Shown here piece by piece: positions 41,852-49,403 of a DNA stretch of 49,403 nt (position 1 is its first letter; every line of letters begins with the position of its first letter). Under the pieces are notes generated by a model. That model was not told the DNA's origin. It worked only from the letters and a program-made list of their open reading frames with translations, and did no database searches. This stretch comes from JABMRP01 sp964444795. GTDB lineage: Bacteria; Planctomycetota; Planctomycetia; Pirellulales; Thermoguttaceae. A program made the position numbers and the translations under genes. The stretch lies in assembly GCA_964444795.1 (NCBI GenBank), contig CAYUIQ010000029.1:1-49403 (forward strand). The letters run 5' to 3'.

Positions 41852-44293
41852 CTATCCCGCCAATGCGGGATCCCATTGAAGGCCAATCAGCACGAACATA
41901 ATGACGATAAACAGGACCACCGTGCCGACGGCGATCAGCATCACGTACTGGCGGAGGTTGCCCGTCTGGACCCGCCGCAGCCAGAGTCCCACGGCATGGG
42001 TATGCCGGGCGATGCGGTTGATCAGGCCGTCGACGAACCAACGGTCGATCAGGTCGTCCAGCCGCGACAGGGCCCGCGTCCAGCGCGCCAGGCCGTCGGT
42101 GAACCAGTCGATCCCTCGGCGGTCAATCGCCGCCACCCAGCCGGCCACCTTCAGCGCCGGGCGGATGAAGAGGAAGCCATATAGCTCGTCGAACCACCAT
42201 TTCCCCAAGAGGAAGCGGTGGATGGATGCAAACTGCTTCCGCACGTCGCCCGGATCCAGGCTGCGAATGCCGTAGAAGGCCGTGGCCAGCACGAATCCCA
42301 ACAGGGCCGTGGCAAAGGCACCCAGCGTGGCGGCCGTGTGAATCTCCTTGTTGTCGTGCGTGGCGTGTTCGTCGGGGATCGTCAAGTTCGTCGCCCAAGC
42401 ACCGCTTCCCGCGGCACCGCTTTCCACGACGCCCGTGGTACCGGGCAACCGGGCCTGTTCCAGCCACACGCCCACCGCCGGCTTCTCCAACCACGAGTCG
42501 GTAAAGGGCATGCTCCAACCGACAATCACCGCGAAGGTGGCCAAAATGACCAGCGGCGCGACCATCGACCGGGGCGACTCATGGGCGTGTTCGTAAACGT
42601 GCTTGTCGCGGGGCTCACCGGCAAAGGTCATGTACCACAGGCGGAACATGTAGAACGACGTAATCGCCGCGCCGGCCAGCGCGACGTAACACAACCAACC
42701 GTGGATCGGGTTGTCCGCGCGGAAGGCCATCGCCTGGGCGATGATCGCGTCCTTGGAGTAGTAACCGCTCAGGCCAATCACGAACGGGATGCCCGCCCCG
42801 GCAATCGCCAGACAGCCGGCCAGCATGGTGTAGGCCGTCCAGGGCATCTTCTTCCGCAGGCCGCCCATCTGCGGCATCTCGTTGGTCCCACAGGCGTGGA
42901 TCACCGACCCCGAGCAGAGGAATAGCAGGGCCTTGAAGAAGGCGTGTGTGATCAGGTGGAACAAACCGGCCAGCCATCCGCCCACGCCCAGGGCCAGCAT
43001 CATGTAGCCCAATTGGCTCACCGTCGAATAGGCCAGCACCCGTTTGATGTCGGTGGCCGTGATGGCGATCGTCGCCGCGATGAACAGCGTGATACAGCCC
43101 GTGTAGGCGATCACCAACAGCACCTCGGGCGTAAAGACCGGATAGAACCGGCCCACCAGGTACACGCCGGCGGCGACCATCGTGGCCGCGTGGATCAGGG
43201 CACTAACGGGCGTGGGACCCTCCATCGCGTCGGGAAGCCAGACGTGCAGCGGGAACTGCGCACTCTTGCCCACGCAGCCGCAGAAGATGCCCAACCCGGC
43301 GATCACCAGCAGCCAATAGCCGTAGCCCTCCTGTCGCCACCCCTCGATTTCCTCGTCGCTGGGCTGGTAACTTGTTTCGTTCTGGGCCTTTACGGCGATT
43401 TCTTCCGCCGCATCGGCCAGCACCATGCCATCGGGCACGATGGGTGCATGACTGGCATGTCCGGCTTCTTCGGCATGACCGGTTTCCTTCGCGTGTTCGT
43501 CACCTGCAGCTTCTTCGGTGTGTTCGGCCATCTCCGGCCGCACGGTGCTGAAGATTCCCGCAGTGACGTTCCCTTGGTCGTCCTTGGAATCGCCGAAGTT
43601 AAAGGTCCCCAATCCGGCCCAGAGGGCCATCAGGCCGATGATCATGCCGAAGTCGCCGACCCGGTTGACGATGAACGCCTTGTTGGCGGCATTGGAGGCA
43701 CTTTTTCGCTCGATGTAAAATCCGATGAGGAAGTAGGAGCAGATGCCCACCAACTCCCAAAAGACGAACACCATGGCCACGTTGCCGGCGATCACCAGCC
43801 CCAACATGCTGAAGCAGAACAGCGATAGGTACTGGTAGAATCGGTAGAAACGCCCCGGGCGGCGCAGCTTGCTGCCGTCGGAGAGCGTGACCAGCGGGTC
43901 GGTGAATTCCTTCTCTTCTTCGTGCATGTAGCCGAACGAATAGACGTGGATGCACGAGGCGATGAGCGTGACCATCATAAACATGCCGATGGTCAGGGCG
44001 TCGATGTAGTAGCCGATGGAGATGGTCAACTCGCCGAAATCACCCAGCGAGTAGAGCGAGTCGGAAACGGCGAAGCCCTGACCTCCCGCAGTGGCGGGAT
44101 CCTTGATCAGCCAGGCGATCAAGGCCGTCAGCGAGAGGACGAACCCGGTTACGATGGCCCCGGTGGCCACGAACCCGGCCCCCCGTCCCGCTTTGCCCAT
44201 CCGCCGGCCGAACAGCACGATGGCGGTGAACGAGACCAGTGGCAGGAGCCAGGCCGTTATCAACAGCAGCGGAAGTATTTTGTCGAGTTCCAT
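41852..44293 (-). CDS. nuoL: NADH-quinone oxidoreductase subunit L (with His/Glu-rich insert)
   Basis: 813 residues from the ATG at 44293 (MELDKILPLLLITAWLLPLVSF), which overlaps the nuoK stop as ATGA. The frame is open 89 codons upstream over nuoK; that part is not real. E. coli NuoL has 613. Hallmarks are SYFLIGFYIERKSASNAANKAFIVNRVGDFG, KSAQFPLHVWLPDAMEGPTPVSALIHAATMVAAGVYLV and the lateral helix at the C-terminus. A charged insert rich in His, Glu and Ala (EHTEEAAGDEHAKETGHAEEAGHASHAP) lies near 43430-43560. It is the distal proton-pumping subunit with the horizontal helix. Confidence 0.95.
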   Translation of the reverse strand: MELDKILPLLLITAWLLPLVSFTAIVLFGRRMGKAGRGAGFVATGAIVTGFVLSLTALIAWLIKDPATAGGQGFAVSDSLYSLGDFGELTISIGYYIDALTIGMFMMVTLIASCIHVYSFGYMHEEEKEFTDPLVTLSDGSKLRRPGRFYRFYQYLSLFCFSMLGLVIAGNVAMVFVFWELVGICSYFLIGFYIERKSASNAANKAFIVNRVGDFGMIIGLMALWAGLGTFNFGDSKDDQGNVTAGIFSTVRPEMAEHTEEAAGDEHAKETGHAEEAGHASHAPIVPDGMVLADAAEEIAVKAQNETSYQPSDEEIEGWRQEGYGYWLLVIAGLGIFCGCVGKSAQFPLHVWLPDAMEGPTPVSALIHAATMVAAGVYLVGRFYPVFTPEVLLVIAYTGCITLFIAATIAITATDIKRVLAYSTVSQLGYMMLALGVGGWLAGLFHLITHAFFKALLFLCSGSVIHACGTNEMPQMGGLRKKMPWTAYTMLAGCLAIAGAGIPFVIGLSGYYSKDAIIAQAMAFRADNPIHGWLCYVALAGAAITSFYMFRLWYMTFAGEPRDKHVYEHAHESPRSMVAPLVILATFAVIVGWSMPFTDSWLEKPAVGVWLEQARLPGTTGVVESGAAGSGAWATNLTIPDEHATHDNKEIHTAATLGAFATALLGFVLATAFYGIRSLDPGDVRKQFASIHRFLLGKWWFDELYGFLFIRPALKVAGWVAAIDRRGIDWFTDGLARWTRALSRLDDLIDRWFVDGLINRIARHTHAVGLWLRRVQTGNLRQYVMLIAVGTVVLFIVIMFVLIGLQWDPALAG

Positions 44294-44637
44294 CAGCCCT
44301 TCAATTCGTCGCCCTCGTCGACGTCGATAGTGGCATGGTTGTTGTAGTAGTTCAGCGCGATAGCCAGCGCCACGGCCGCCTCGGCCGCAGCCAGCACGAT
44401 GACGAACATGGCGATTAGATGGCCGTCCAGTCCGGTCGCGTAATCGCTGTCCGCCCGCAAGTAGGGTGCGCTGAAGGCGATGAAATTGAGATTCGCCCCG
44501 TTGAGCACCAATTCCACCCCCATCAACACCCCCAGGGCGTTCCGCTTGATGGCCATGCAAAGCACGCCGCAGACGAACAGAATCGCCCCGACGACCAAAT
44601 AGTGCGACAGCCCAACAGGTTCGGTTAGCAGGTCCAT
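44293..44637 (-). CDS. nuoK: NADH-quinone oxidoreductase subunit K
   Basis: 114 residues, three membrane helices, close to the usual ~100. The typical pattern is present: HYLVVGAILFVCGVLCMAIKRNALGVLMGVELVLNGANLNFIAFS, with the membrane glutamate (VELVLNGANLNF), and FVIVLAAAEAAVALAIALNYYNN with the second one. The stop overlaps the nuoL start. It is a small proton-pathway subunit next to NuoJ in the membrane arm. An 86-bp gap with repeats separates it from nuoJ. Confidence 0.96.
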   Translation of the reverse strand: MDLLTEPVGLSHYLVVGAILFVCGVLCMAIKRNALGVLMGVELVLNGANLNFIAFSAPYLRADSDYATGLDGHLIAMFVIVLAAAEAAVALAIALNYYNNHATIDVDEGDELKG

Positions 44638-44674
44638 GGCGTTATCGGTTGTTTAGTATTGTGGTCAATTCACT

Positions 44675-44726
44675 CGCGTTACTAATCGCTTTTCTCTAGT
44701 CCCTAACCTCTAGTCCCCAGTCCCTA
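44675..44726 (-). repeat. Repeat-rich nuoJ-nuoK gap
   Basis: On the minus strand the gap starts at the nuoJ stop with TAGGGACTGGGGACTAG (44710-44726), the same 17 bp as after flgH. It continues to AGCGATTAGTAACGCG (44675-44690), which recurs exactly after nuoD at 46593-46608. These are dispersed short repeats located at gene ends. Confidence 0.7.
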
Positions 44727-45329
44727 CTTCCTTCTTCGCCTCGCCAGATACGCGGCTCCGATGAGCACGACCAGCAGATGAACGGAAACGATCTCGAAGG
44801 CCAGCAAATATCCCGACATGCCGAACTTTTCGGCCGGTTGCTGTGGGTCGGGTTGATCCGAACGGGCGCCGACCAAGGCCATGCCCAGCCGATCGGGATT
44901 GGTCGTCTCGGGCAGTTCGACCTCCGGGGGCTCTTCGGATTGCTCGGCTTTTTCGGCCACCGCTCCGGCGCGCCAGTCATCGACGCTGACGGCCGTATGC
45001 AGCAGCATGACCAACAGCGACGCGCCCACGATGGTGGCCAGCACCCACTGTCCGCCGGGGGTCTTCATCGAGACAAACGGCCCTCGGGCGGTAAGCATCA
45101 CACCGAAGACCAACAGCACCATCGTCCCGCCGACGTAGATCATTAGTTGCATAGCGCCGACGAACTCGGCCCCGGCCAGGAAGAACAGGCCGGCCACCGC
45201 ACCCAGCGACATAATCAGATAGAAGCCCATCCGCACGATATTGCCGCTGAGGACCACCGCCAGGGCGAACCCACCGGCGGCCAAGCCGAAGAGCAGGAAG
45301 AAAAACGAATGCCAGTTGATTGCTTCCAC
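44724..45329 (-). CDS. nuoJ: NADH-quinone oxidoreductase subunit J
   Basis: 201 residues from a GTG at 45329 (VEAINWHSFFFLLFGLAAGGFALAVVL); the open frame upstream runs through nuoH and is not used. The NuoJ pattern GFYLIMSLGAVAGLFFLAGAEFVGAMQLMIYVGGTMVLLVFGVML is clear. A soluble loop rich in Glu/Pro follows (EKAEQSEEPPEVELPETTNPD), then the last helix (LLAFEIVSVHLLVVLIGAAYL) and a basic tail. It is a membrane-arm subunit next to NuoK. It begins 2 bp after the nuoH stop. nuoI, usually between nuoH and nuoJ, is missing. Confidence 0.94.
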   Translation of the reverse strand: MEAINWHSFFFLLFGLAAGGFALAVVLSGNIVRMGFYLIMSLGAVAGLFFLAGAEFVGAMQLMIYVGGTMVLLVFGVMLTARGPFVSMKTPGGQWVLATIVGASLLVMLLHTAVSVDDWRAGAVAEKAEQSEEPPEVELPETTNPDRLGMALVGARSDQPDPQQPAEKFGMSGYLLAFEIVSVHLLVVLIGAAYLARRRRK

Positions 45330-45331
45330 GA

Positions 45332-46525
45332 TTAGCCGTCTCCTGCATCGAGTTCGACAACAGCCGGCGGGCTCGACATGCTCATTTGCTTCAACTGCTG
45401 CAACAAACCGCCGGGGAAGGCGTACAGCCAGAGCGTCGCTCCGACCAGCATCGCCGCGGCAATGGGCAAGCAATATTTCAGACAGGTGGTCATCACCTGA
45501 TCGATTCGCAGCCGGGGCAGCGACCAACGGGCCCAAATCATCACGGTCACGCCGATATACGTCTTGCAGAGGAAGTTGGCCGCCCCCAGCAGGTTGCCCA
45601 GTTGCACCAACACCGGATGGGCGCCGGCGGCCTCCGTCCAGCCGAGCAACTCGGTCACCGGCACCGGGCCGTTCCATCCGCCGAGGAAGAGGGTCGTGGC
45701 CAAGGCGCTGACGGCCAGCATCGACCCGTATTCGGCCATGAAGAAGATCGACCAGCGAAAGCCCGAGTACTCGGTCATGAACCCGGCCACCAGTTCGCTC
45801 TCGGCCTCGGCCAAATCGAACGGCGCCCGATTCACACTGGCCACGGCACAGGTGCCGTAGACGAAGAAGGTGATGAAGGTAAACGGGTCGTGGAAGATCA
45901 GCCAGTTGTGGAGCCAGCCAGACTGAACGTTGCCGATGTCCACCAGATTCATGGTTCCGGCGATCATCACGGGAATGAGCACGCAGAGTCCCAGGGGCAC
46001 TTCGTAACTGACCACCTGAGCCGCTTCTCGCATGGCCCCGAAGAGCGACCATTTCGAGCCCGATCCGTATCCGCCGAGGATGGTACCGAAGATTTCCAAC
46101 CCGGCCACGGCCAGCACGAAGAAGGCGGCCACGTTGAGGTTTTGCGCCACCCAACCGTTGGAAAACGGCAGGGCCAGGAAGACGGTAAACGACGCGCAAA
46201 ACGCAATATACGGAGCCACGCGGAACAACAGCCCGTCGGCATTCTTGGGAACGAGATCCTCTTTCGTCCAGAGTTTGATGCCGTCGGCCAGTGGTTGCAG
46301 CCAACCGAAACGGCCGCCCGTCCGGGTGGGACCCAGCCGATCCTGAATCCGCCCGGCGACTTTCCGCTCCATCCACGTGAACACCGCCACGCTGACCATC
46401 ACAATGGCCAGCAGTATGCCGCACTGCACCAGCCCCACGATCAGATAAACCAACGCGTGGACGATCCACTCGGGCAAGATCGGGATACTCAGCGAATCCA
46501 GATATTCAATAAAGAACTTGGCCAC
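45332..46525 (-). CDS. nuoH: NADH-quinone oxidoreductase subunit H
   Basis: 397 residues from a GTG at 46525, with a GAAGGA-type ribosome site. Hallmarks: FTWMERKVAGRIQDRLGPTRTGGRFGWLQPLADGIKLWTKED, a highly conserved stretch near the quinone chamber, then NRAPFDLAEAESELVAGFMTEYSGFRWSIFFMAEY and the late LPRLRIDQVM. Its length is slightly above E. coli NuoH (325). It anchors the peripheral arm to the membrane and lines the quinone site. It is separated from nuoD by ~110 bp of repeat-rich sequence in place of the usual nuoEFG. Confidence 0.95.
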   Translation of the reverse strand: MAKFFIEYLDSLSIPILPEWIVHALVYLIVGLVQCGILLAIVMVSVAVFTWMERKVAGRIQDRLGPTRTGGRFGWLQPLADGIKLWTKEDLVPKNADGLLFRVAPYIAFCASFTVFLALPFSNGWVAQNLNVAAFFVLAVAGLEIFGTILGGYGSGSKWSLFGAMREAAQVVSYEVPLGLCVLIPVMIAGTMNLVDIGNVQSGWLHNWLIFHDPFTFITFFVYGTCAVASVNRAPFDLAEAESELVAGFMTEYSGFRWSIFFMAEYGSMLAVSALATTLFLGGWNGPVPVTELLGWTEAAGAHPVLVQLGNLLGAANFLCKTYIGVTVMIWARWSLPRLRIDQVMTTCLKYCLPIAAAMLVGATLWLYAFPGGLLQQLKQMSMSSPPAVVELDAGDG

Positions 46526-46548
46526 GGATCCTTCGGCCCTATGTCAGT

Positions 46549-46635
46549 TGTCTGTTATCGGTTATCGGCGAGGTCGTGAGACCCGCGCCGAGCGCGTTAC
46601 TAATCGCTACTCCCTAATCGCTAATCGCTGCTCCC
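46549..46635 (-). repeat. Repeat-rich nuoD-nuoH gap
   Basis: On the minus strand, directly after the nuoD stop, CGATTAG-type units occur three times (46602-46630). They are followed by AGCGATTAGTAACGCG (46593-46608), GAGACCCGCGCC (46578-46589) and tandem CCGATAAC (about 46549-46568). Several of these words recur in other gaps of the window. Confidence 0.65.
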
Positions 46636-47841
46636 CTACCGATCAATCTCCCCCAACACCAAATCCAACGAACCGACCACCGCCGGCACATCGGCAATCA
46701 GGCCGTCGCGACATAGCTCGGCAACGACCGAGAGGTTGCAGAAGCTGCTGCTGCGAGCCCGTGCGCGCCATGGCTTGGCCGTGCCGTCGCCGATGACCAT
46801 GAATCCCATCTGCCCCTTGGGGGCCTCGGTCTCCAGATACACCTCGCCCTTGGGCAACTTCTCGGTCACCTTGATCGGGGCGCTCATCTCGATGTCGGTC
46901 TTGCGGTAATAGTCCATCGACTGACGAATGATCCGCATCGACTGCACCACTTCGAGCATTCGCACGTAGTAGCGATGCCAACTGTCGCCCAACTTGACCG
47001 CCTCGGGCACCGGCGGATACTCTTGATCTTCCGGATACTTGCCGCCGACCTGGGCGATGACCTCGAACTGGTAGTCGTCGTACATCCGCGTGTACCACGG
47101 GTCGCCGTCGCGCCGCAGGTCCCACTTCACGCCCGATCCCCGCAACACTGGCCCGGTGCATCCATAGTCGATCGCCATCTCGGGCGAAAGCACGCCGATG
47201 CTGCCGGTGCGCCGGATGAAGATCGAGTTGTTCGTCAGCAGGGCGTGGAAGTGATCGATGATCGGCTCGAATTCCTGGAGAAACGTCTCGCACCGATCGA
47301 GCCAACCGGCCGGAAAATCGCCGGTTACTCCGCCGGGGACGATGTAACTACACGTCAGCCGAGCGCCGCAGACTTCCTCGAACAGGTCGAGGATCTTCTC
47401 CCGCTCGCGAAACGTCCAGGCGTAGGGCGTGAAATTGCCCAAATCCAACCCGTAGGCGGCCACCGCCACCAGATGGTTGGCAATGCGGTTCAATTCCGAA
47501 ACCAACACCCGGATGTGGCGAGTTCGCTCGGTTACCTCGCGCCCGAGGAGCTTCTCGATCGTCAGCGACCAACCGAGATTCATGTTCATCGCGGCGAGGT
47601 AGTCCATCCGATCGGTGTACGGAATCCACTGCCGAGCGGAGACGTTTTCGCCGATCTTCTCGGCACACCGGTGCAGATAGCCGATATGCGGCGTGACGCC
47701 GGTGACCACCTCGCCGTCGGTGCGCAACAGCAGCCGCAACACACCGTGGGTGCTCGGGTGCTGCGGGCCCATGTTGATCAGCATCTCGTCCGTGCGGACG
47801 TCGAATTCGACCATTTCGGGATCAAGCCGCTCCAACGACAT
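46636..47841 (-). CDS. nuoD: NADH-quinone oxidoreductase subunit D
   Basis: 401 residues, the normal size for an unfused NuoD. The N-terminal quinone-site loop is intact (INMGPQHPSTHGVLRLLLRTDGE), as are the PHIGYLHRCAEKIGE, PYTDRMDYLAAMNMN and GPVLRGSGVKWDLRRD segments. It ends in the standard FCNLSVVAELCRDGLIADVPAVVGSLDLVLGEIDR. The subunit holds the quinone headgroup together with NuoB at the junction of the peripheral and membrane arms. It lies 6 bp after nuoC. Confidence 0.97.
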   Translation of the reverse strand: MSLERLDPEMVEFDVRTDEMLINMGPQHPSTHGVLRLLLRTDGEVVTGVTPHIGYLHRCAEKIGENVSARQWIPYTDRMDYLAAMNMNLGWSLTIEKLLGREVTERTRHIRVLVSELNRIANHLVAVAAYGLDLGNFTPYAWTFREREKILDLFEEVCGARLTCSYIVPGGVTGDFPAGWLDRCETFLQEFEPIIDHFHALLTNNSIFIRRTGSIGVLSPEMAIDYGCTGPVLRGSGVKWDLRRDGDPWYTRMYDDYQFEVIAQVGGKYPEDQEYPPVPEAVKLGDSWHRYYVRMLEVVQSMRIIRQSMDYYRKTDIEMSAPIKVTEKLPKGEVYLETEAPKGQMGFMVIGDGTAKPWRARARSSSFCNLSVVAELCRDGLIADVPAVVGSLDLVLGEIDR

Positions 47842-47847
47842 CGATTG

Positions 47848-48378
47848 CTACCTCGCTCGGATCCCGTGATATTCAGTTGGCATTTCGTAATCTTTTCGCA
47901 AGGGGTGTCCCTCCCAATCCTCGGGACAGAGCATTCGGCGCGGGTCGGGATGGCCGACGAATCGCACTCCCGACAGGTCGAACACTTCCCGTTCGTGCCA
48001 GTTGGCCGTGTTCCAGAGGTGGCTCACCGTGGGTACCTCGGGCAGTTGGCCCGGCGTGTCGTCCTTCCAGCGAGGCAGCGTTACCTTGAGGACCAACCGG
48101 TGCCTGTGGGTCATGCTGGAGAGGTGATAGATCACCTCGACGTGCGGCTCCCAGTCGACCTTGGCCGCCTTTTTCTCGTCGGGCTCGAAATAGTCGACCC
48201 CCGTAACGCAGTGCAACAGGTCGAACCGCAACTGGGGATCGTCGCGCAAGAACTGGGCCACCTCGGGCACGCTCCCGGGCGTGATTTCCACCCAGGGGTC
48301 GAACGTCTCGAGATCGCTGCCGACGATCTCGGCGGCGAACTTCTCGCGTAGTCTGTCGATGATGGCTTGCGTTTCCAT
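47848..48378 (-). CDS. nuoC: NADH-quinone oxidoreductase subunit C
   Basis: 176 residues from the ATG at 48378 (METQAIIDRLREKFAAEIVG); the long open frame upstream runs across nuoA and is an artefact. The 30-kDa-subunit signature is present: HRLVLKVTLPRWKDDTPGQLPEVPTVSHLWNTANWHEREVFDLSGVRFVGHPDPRRMLCPEDWEGHPLRKDYEMP. It is a peripheral-arm subunit without a cofactor and a partner of NuoD. It starts 20 bp after the nuoA stop, so nuoB, usually between nuoA and nuoC, is absent here. Confidence 0.96.
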   Translation of the reverse strand: METQAIIDRLREKFAAEIVGSDLETFDPWVEITPGSVPEVAQFLRDDPQLRFDLLHCVTGVDYFEPDEKKAAKVDWEPHVEVIYHLSSMTHRHRLVLKVTLPRWKDDTPGQLPEVPTVSHLWNTANWHEREVFDLSGVRFVGHPDPRRMLCPEDWEGHPLRKDYEMPTEYHGIRAR

Positions 48379-48398
48379 GATTTCCCGATAATTCCCGC

Positions 48399-48983
48399 TC
48401 AACTTCGCACCGTCGCGGTCGACGAGGCTTGTATCTCGGCCGCGGTAGGCGGCCGAACCCAGCTTATGTCGCCTCGCCACCAGACGTAGGCGAATCCGAC
48501 CATCAGCACGGCGAAGAAGAAGCCGATATCCGCCAGCAGCACGAGGGCCAGGCGATCGGAAGCTTTGATGTATTCGGCTTGGCCGGCGGAGTCTTCGGCT
48601 TCTGGGGTGGTGATCCCCAAGTCGGTGGCATTCTGATGCTTCTGCTCTTGAAGCGTGGCCACTTTGTCGGGGTCCTTCTCGGCGGACAGACGCTGCTCGA
48701 TGTCCCTCAGTTGGGCCGTCTTGCCGTACACGGTCGCCCAGGGAAAGAAGAAGGCCACCTCGACGTCGAAGATCAGGAACACCAGGGCGACGACGTAGAA
48801 GCGTAGATTGAACTGCACGAAGCTCGACCCGATGCTCGGTTCGCCACACTCGTAGGTCTCGAGCTTCTGCGGCGTGGGATCCTTGGGGCGCGCCAGCCGG
48901 CCGGCCAGCAATGCGGCAAACAGAAACAGAAAACCCACCGCGGCAAAGAGCACCACGTAGGCGACGATAAAAGTCGGATCCAT
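48399..48983 (-). CDS. nuoA: NADH-quinone oxidoreductase subunit A (with soluble insert)
   Basis: 194 residues from the ATG at 48983 (MDPTFIVAYVVLFAAVGFLFLF); an upstream in-frame GTG would add seven residues. NuoA usually has ~120-147 residues and three helices. The conserved parts are KLETYECGEPSIGSSFVQFNLRFYVVALVFLIFDVEVAFFFPWA and the last helix (LALVLLADIGFFFAVLMVGFAYVW). An insert of ~60 residues, charged and helical (TAQLRDIEQRLSAEKDPDKVATLQEQKHQNATDLGI), sits between helices 2 and 3. It is the first gene of the operon; NuoA lines the interface of the membrane and peripheral arms. Confidence 0.94.
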   Translation of the reverse strand: MDPTFIVAYVVLFAAVGFLFLFAALLAGRLARPKDPTPQKLETYECGEPSIGSSFVQFNLRFYVVALVFLIFDVEVAFFFPWATVYGKTAQLRDIEQRLSAEKDPDKVATLQEQKHQNATDLGITTPEAEDSAGQAEYIKASDRLALVLLADIGFFFAVLMVGFAYVWWRGDISWVRPPTAAEIQASSTATVRS

Positions 48984-49004
48984 CTTCGACCGAGTGCTCC
49001 CCAC

Positions 49005-49403
49005 GTTTTGCCCGACGCGGGCTGTTTGCCCGGTGCGGACGGTCCAATCGGCTCGCCACAGGACGCAGGACGGCTATTCTAGGGCAGGGGGCAAGCCGTT
49101 TGCAAGACGCCCCACCCGTTAACAGGTCCTGCCGCAAATGGACCATTGTTTCCGCCGGAGGCTGGCGACGCAAGCCCTGGCCCGGGAAATCACCGCGCGG
49201 ACGATTACCGGATCAGGAAACGCCAACTCGACGCAGGTCTCTCTTCGGCCGCTCCCTGGGGGGAATTCCGTGCGGAACCCCCTTATAGGTGTTATTTCCC
49301 GGAATTCCCCTGCTCCGCCAGGACACGATGATGCCTGCCCGTTTTCCTCTTGTTTCTCTTGCCGTTTCGGCATAACCCGGATTATTTATGGCCCTGCGAA
49401 TTG
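49005..49403. other. Upstream region of the nuo operon
   Basis: 399 bp up to the window edge without a credible gene. It should hold the nuo promoter (minus strand). A perfect 11-bp inverted repeat, GGGGAATTCCG (49260-49270) and CGGAATTCCCC (49300-49310), lies ~280-330 bp before nuoA. CCGGGAAAT (49182-49190) is also repeated in inverse form at 49293-49301. These may be operator or hairpin elements; I cannot assign a regulator. Confidence 0.4.

Noticed and set aside
48384..49173. Upstream extension of the nuoC frame through nuoA, considered as a possible NuoB
   Set aside because: The translation has no Cys-Cys cluster or other NuoB motif and lies over the well-conserved nuoA gene in another frame.
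1..49403. CRISPR arrays, tRNA or rRNA genes, insertion sequences, phage genes
   Set aside because: None found by reading; no regularly spaced repeats, no cloverleaf-like segments in the gaps and no transposase-like ORF.

Overview
The window reads as part of a planctomycete chromosome. It is GC-rich, has very long secreted and surface-type ORFs, carries palindromic repeats between genes, and includes a planctomycete-style transmembrane Ser/Thr kinase with an external beta-propeller. This placement is inferred from gene content and style; no rRNA or other phylogenetic marker is present.

Layout. (1) 1-9830: accessory and housekeeping genes. These are a secreted protein of unknown function, a two-lobed alpha/beta hydrolase, a tiny membrane protein, an S9 (DPP-IV-like) peptidase on the minus strand, a ComF-type phosphoribosyltransferase and a DUF502 membrane protein. 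(2) 10095-32542: a co-directional flagellar block, flgF-flgG-flgA-flgH-flgI-flgJ(rod-binding domain only)-flgN-flgK-flgL-fliW-csrA-flagellin 1-flagellin 2-fliD-fliS. It opens with a consensus sigma-54 -24/-12 promoter (10095-10110). Flagellin 1 has a sigma-28 promoter (21721-21748). The block closes with an intrinsic terminator after fliS. (3) 32594-38181: mqnD (futalosine route to menaquinone) on the plus strand, then on the minus strand a 1049-residue kinase, a TatD nuclease-family protein and a small helical protein. (4) 38242-48983: a minus-strand complex I operon, nuoA-C-D-H-J-K-L-M-N. It lacks nuoB, E, F, G and I, which are exactly the subunits that carry Fe-S clusters.

How it works together. 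The flagellar block encodes the distal rod, L and P rings, hook-filament junction, filament, cap and their chaperones (FlgN, FliS), plus the FliW-CsrA switch that in other bacteria couples flagellin translation to secretion. MqnD would make the menaquinone precursor that the nuo-encoded complex would reduce.

Most notable points. The two flagellins (1071 and 1072 residues) share a central block of 1,834 bp that is identical at the DNA level, although their ends have diverged; this points to gene conversion, a recent exchange or an assembly error. The same central domains contain a ~100-residue beta-type module that also occurs three times in an unusually large FlgL (997 residues), where it alternates with flagellin-IN-like repeats. 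FliD (921 residues) carries at least four IN-like repeats. The whole distal filament apparatus therefore seems to have been enlarged with related repeat modules.
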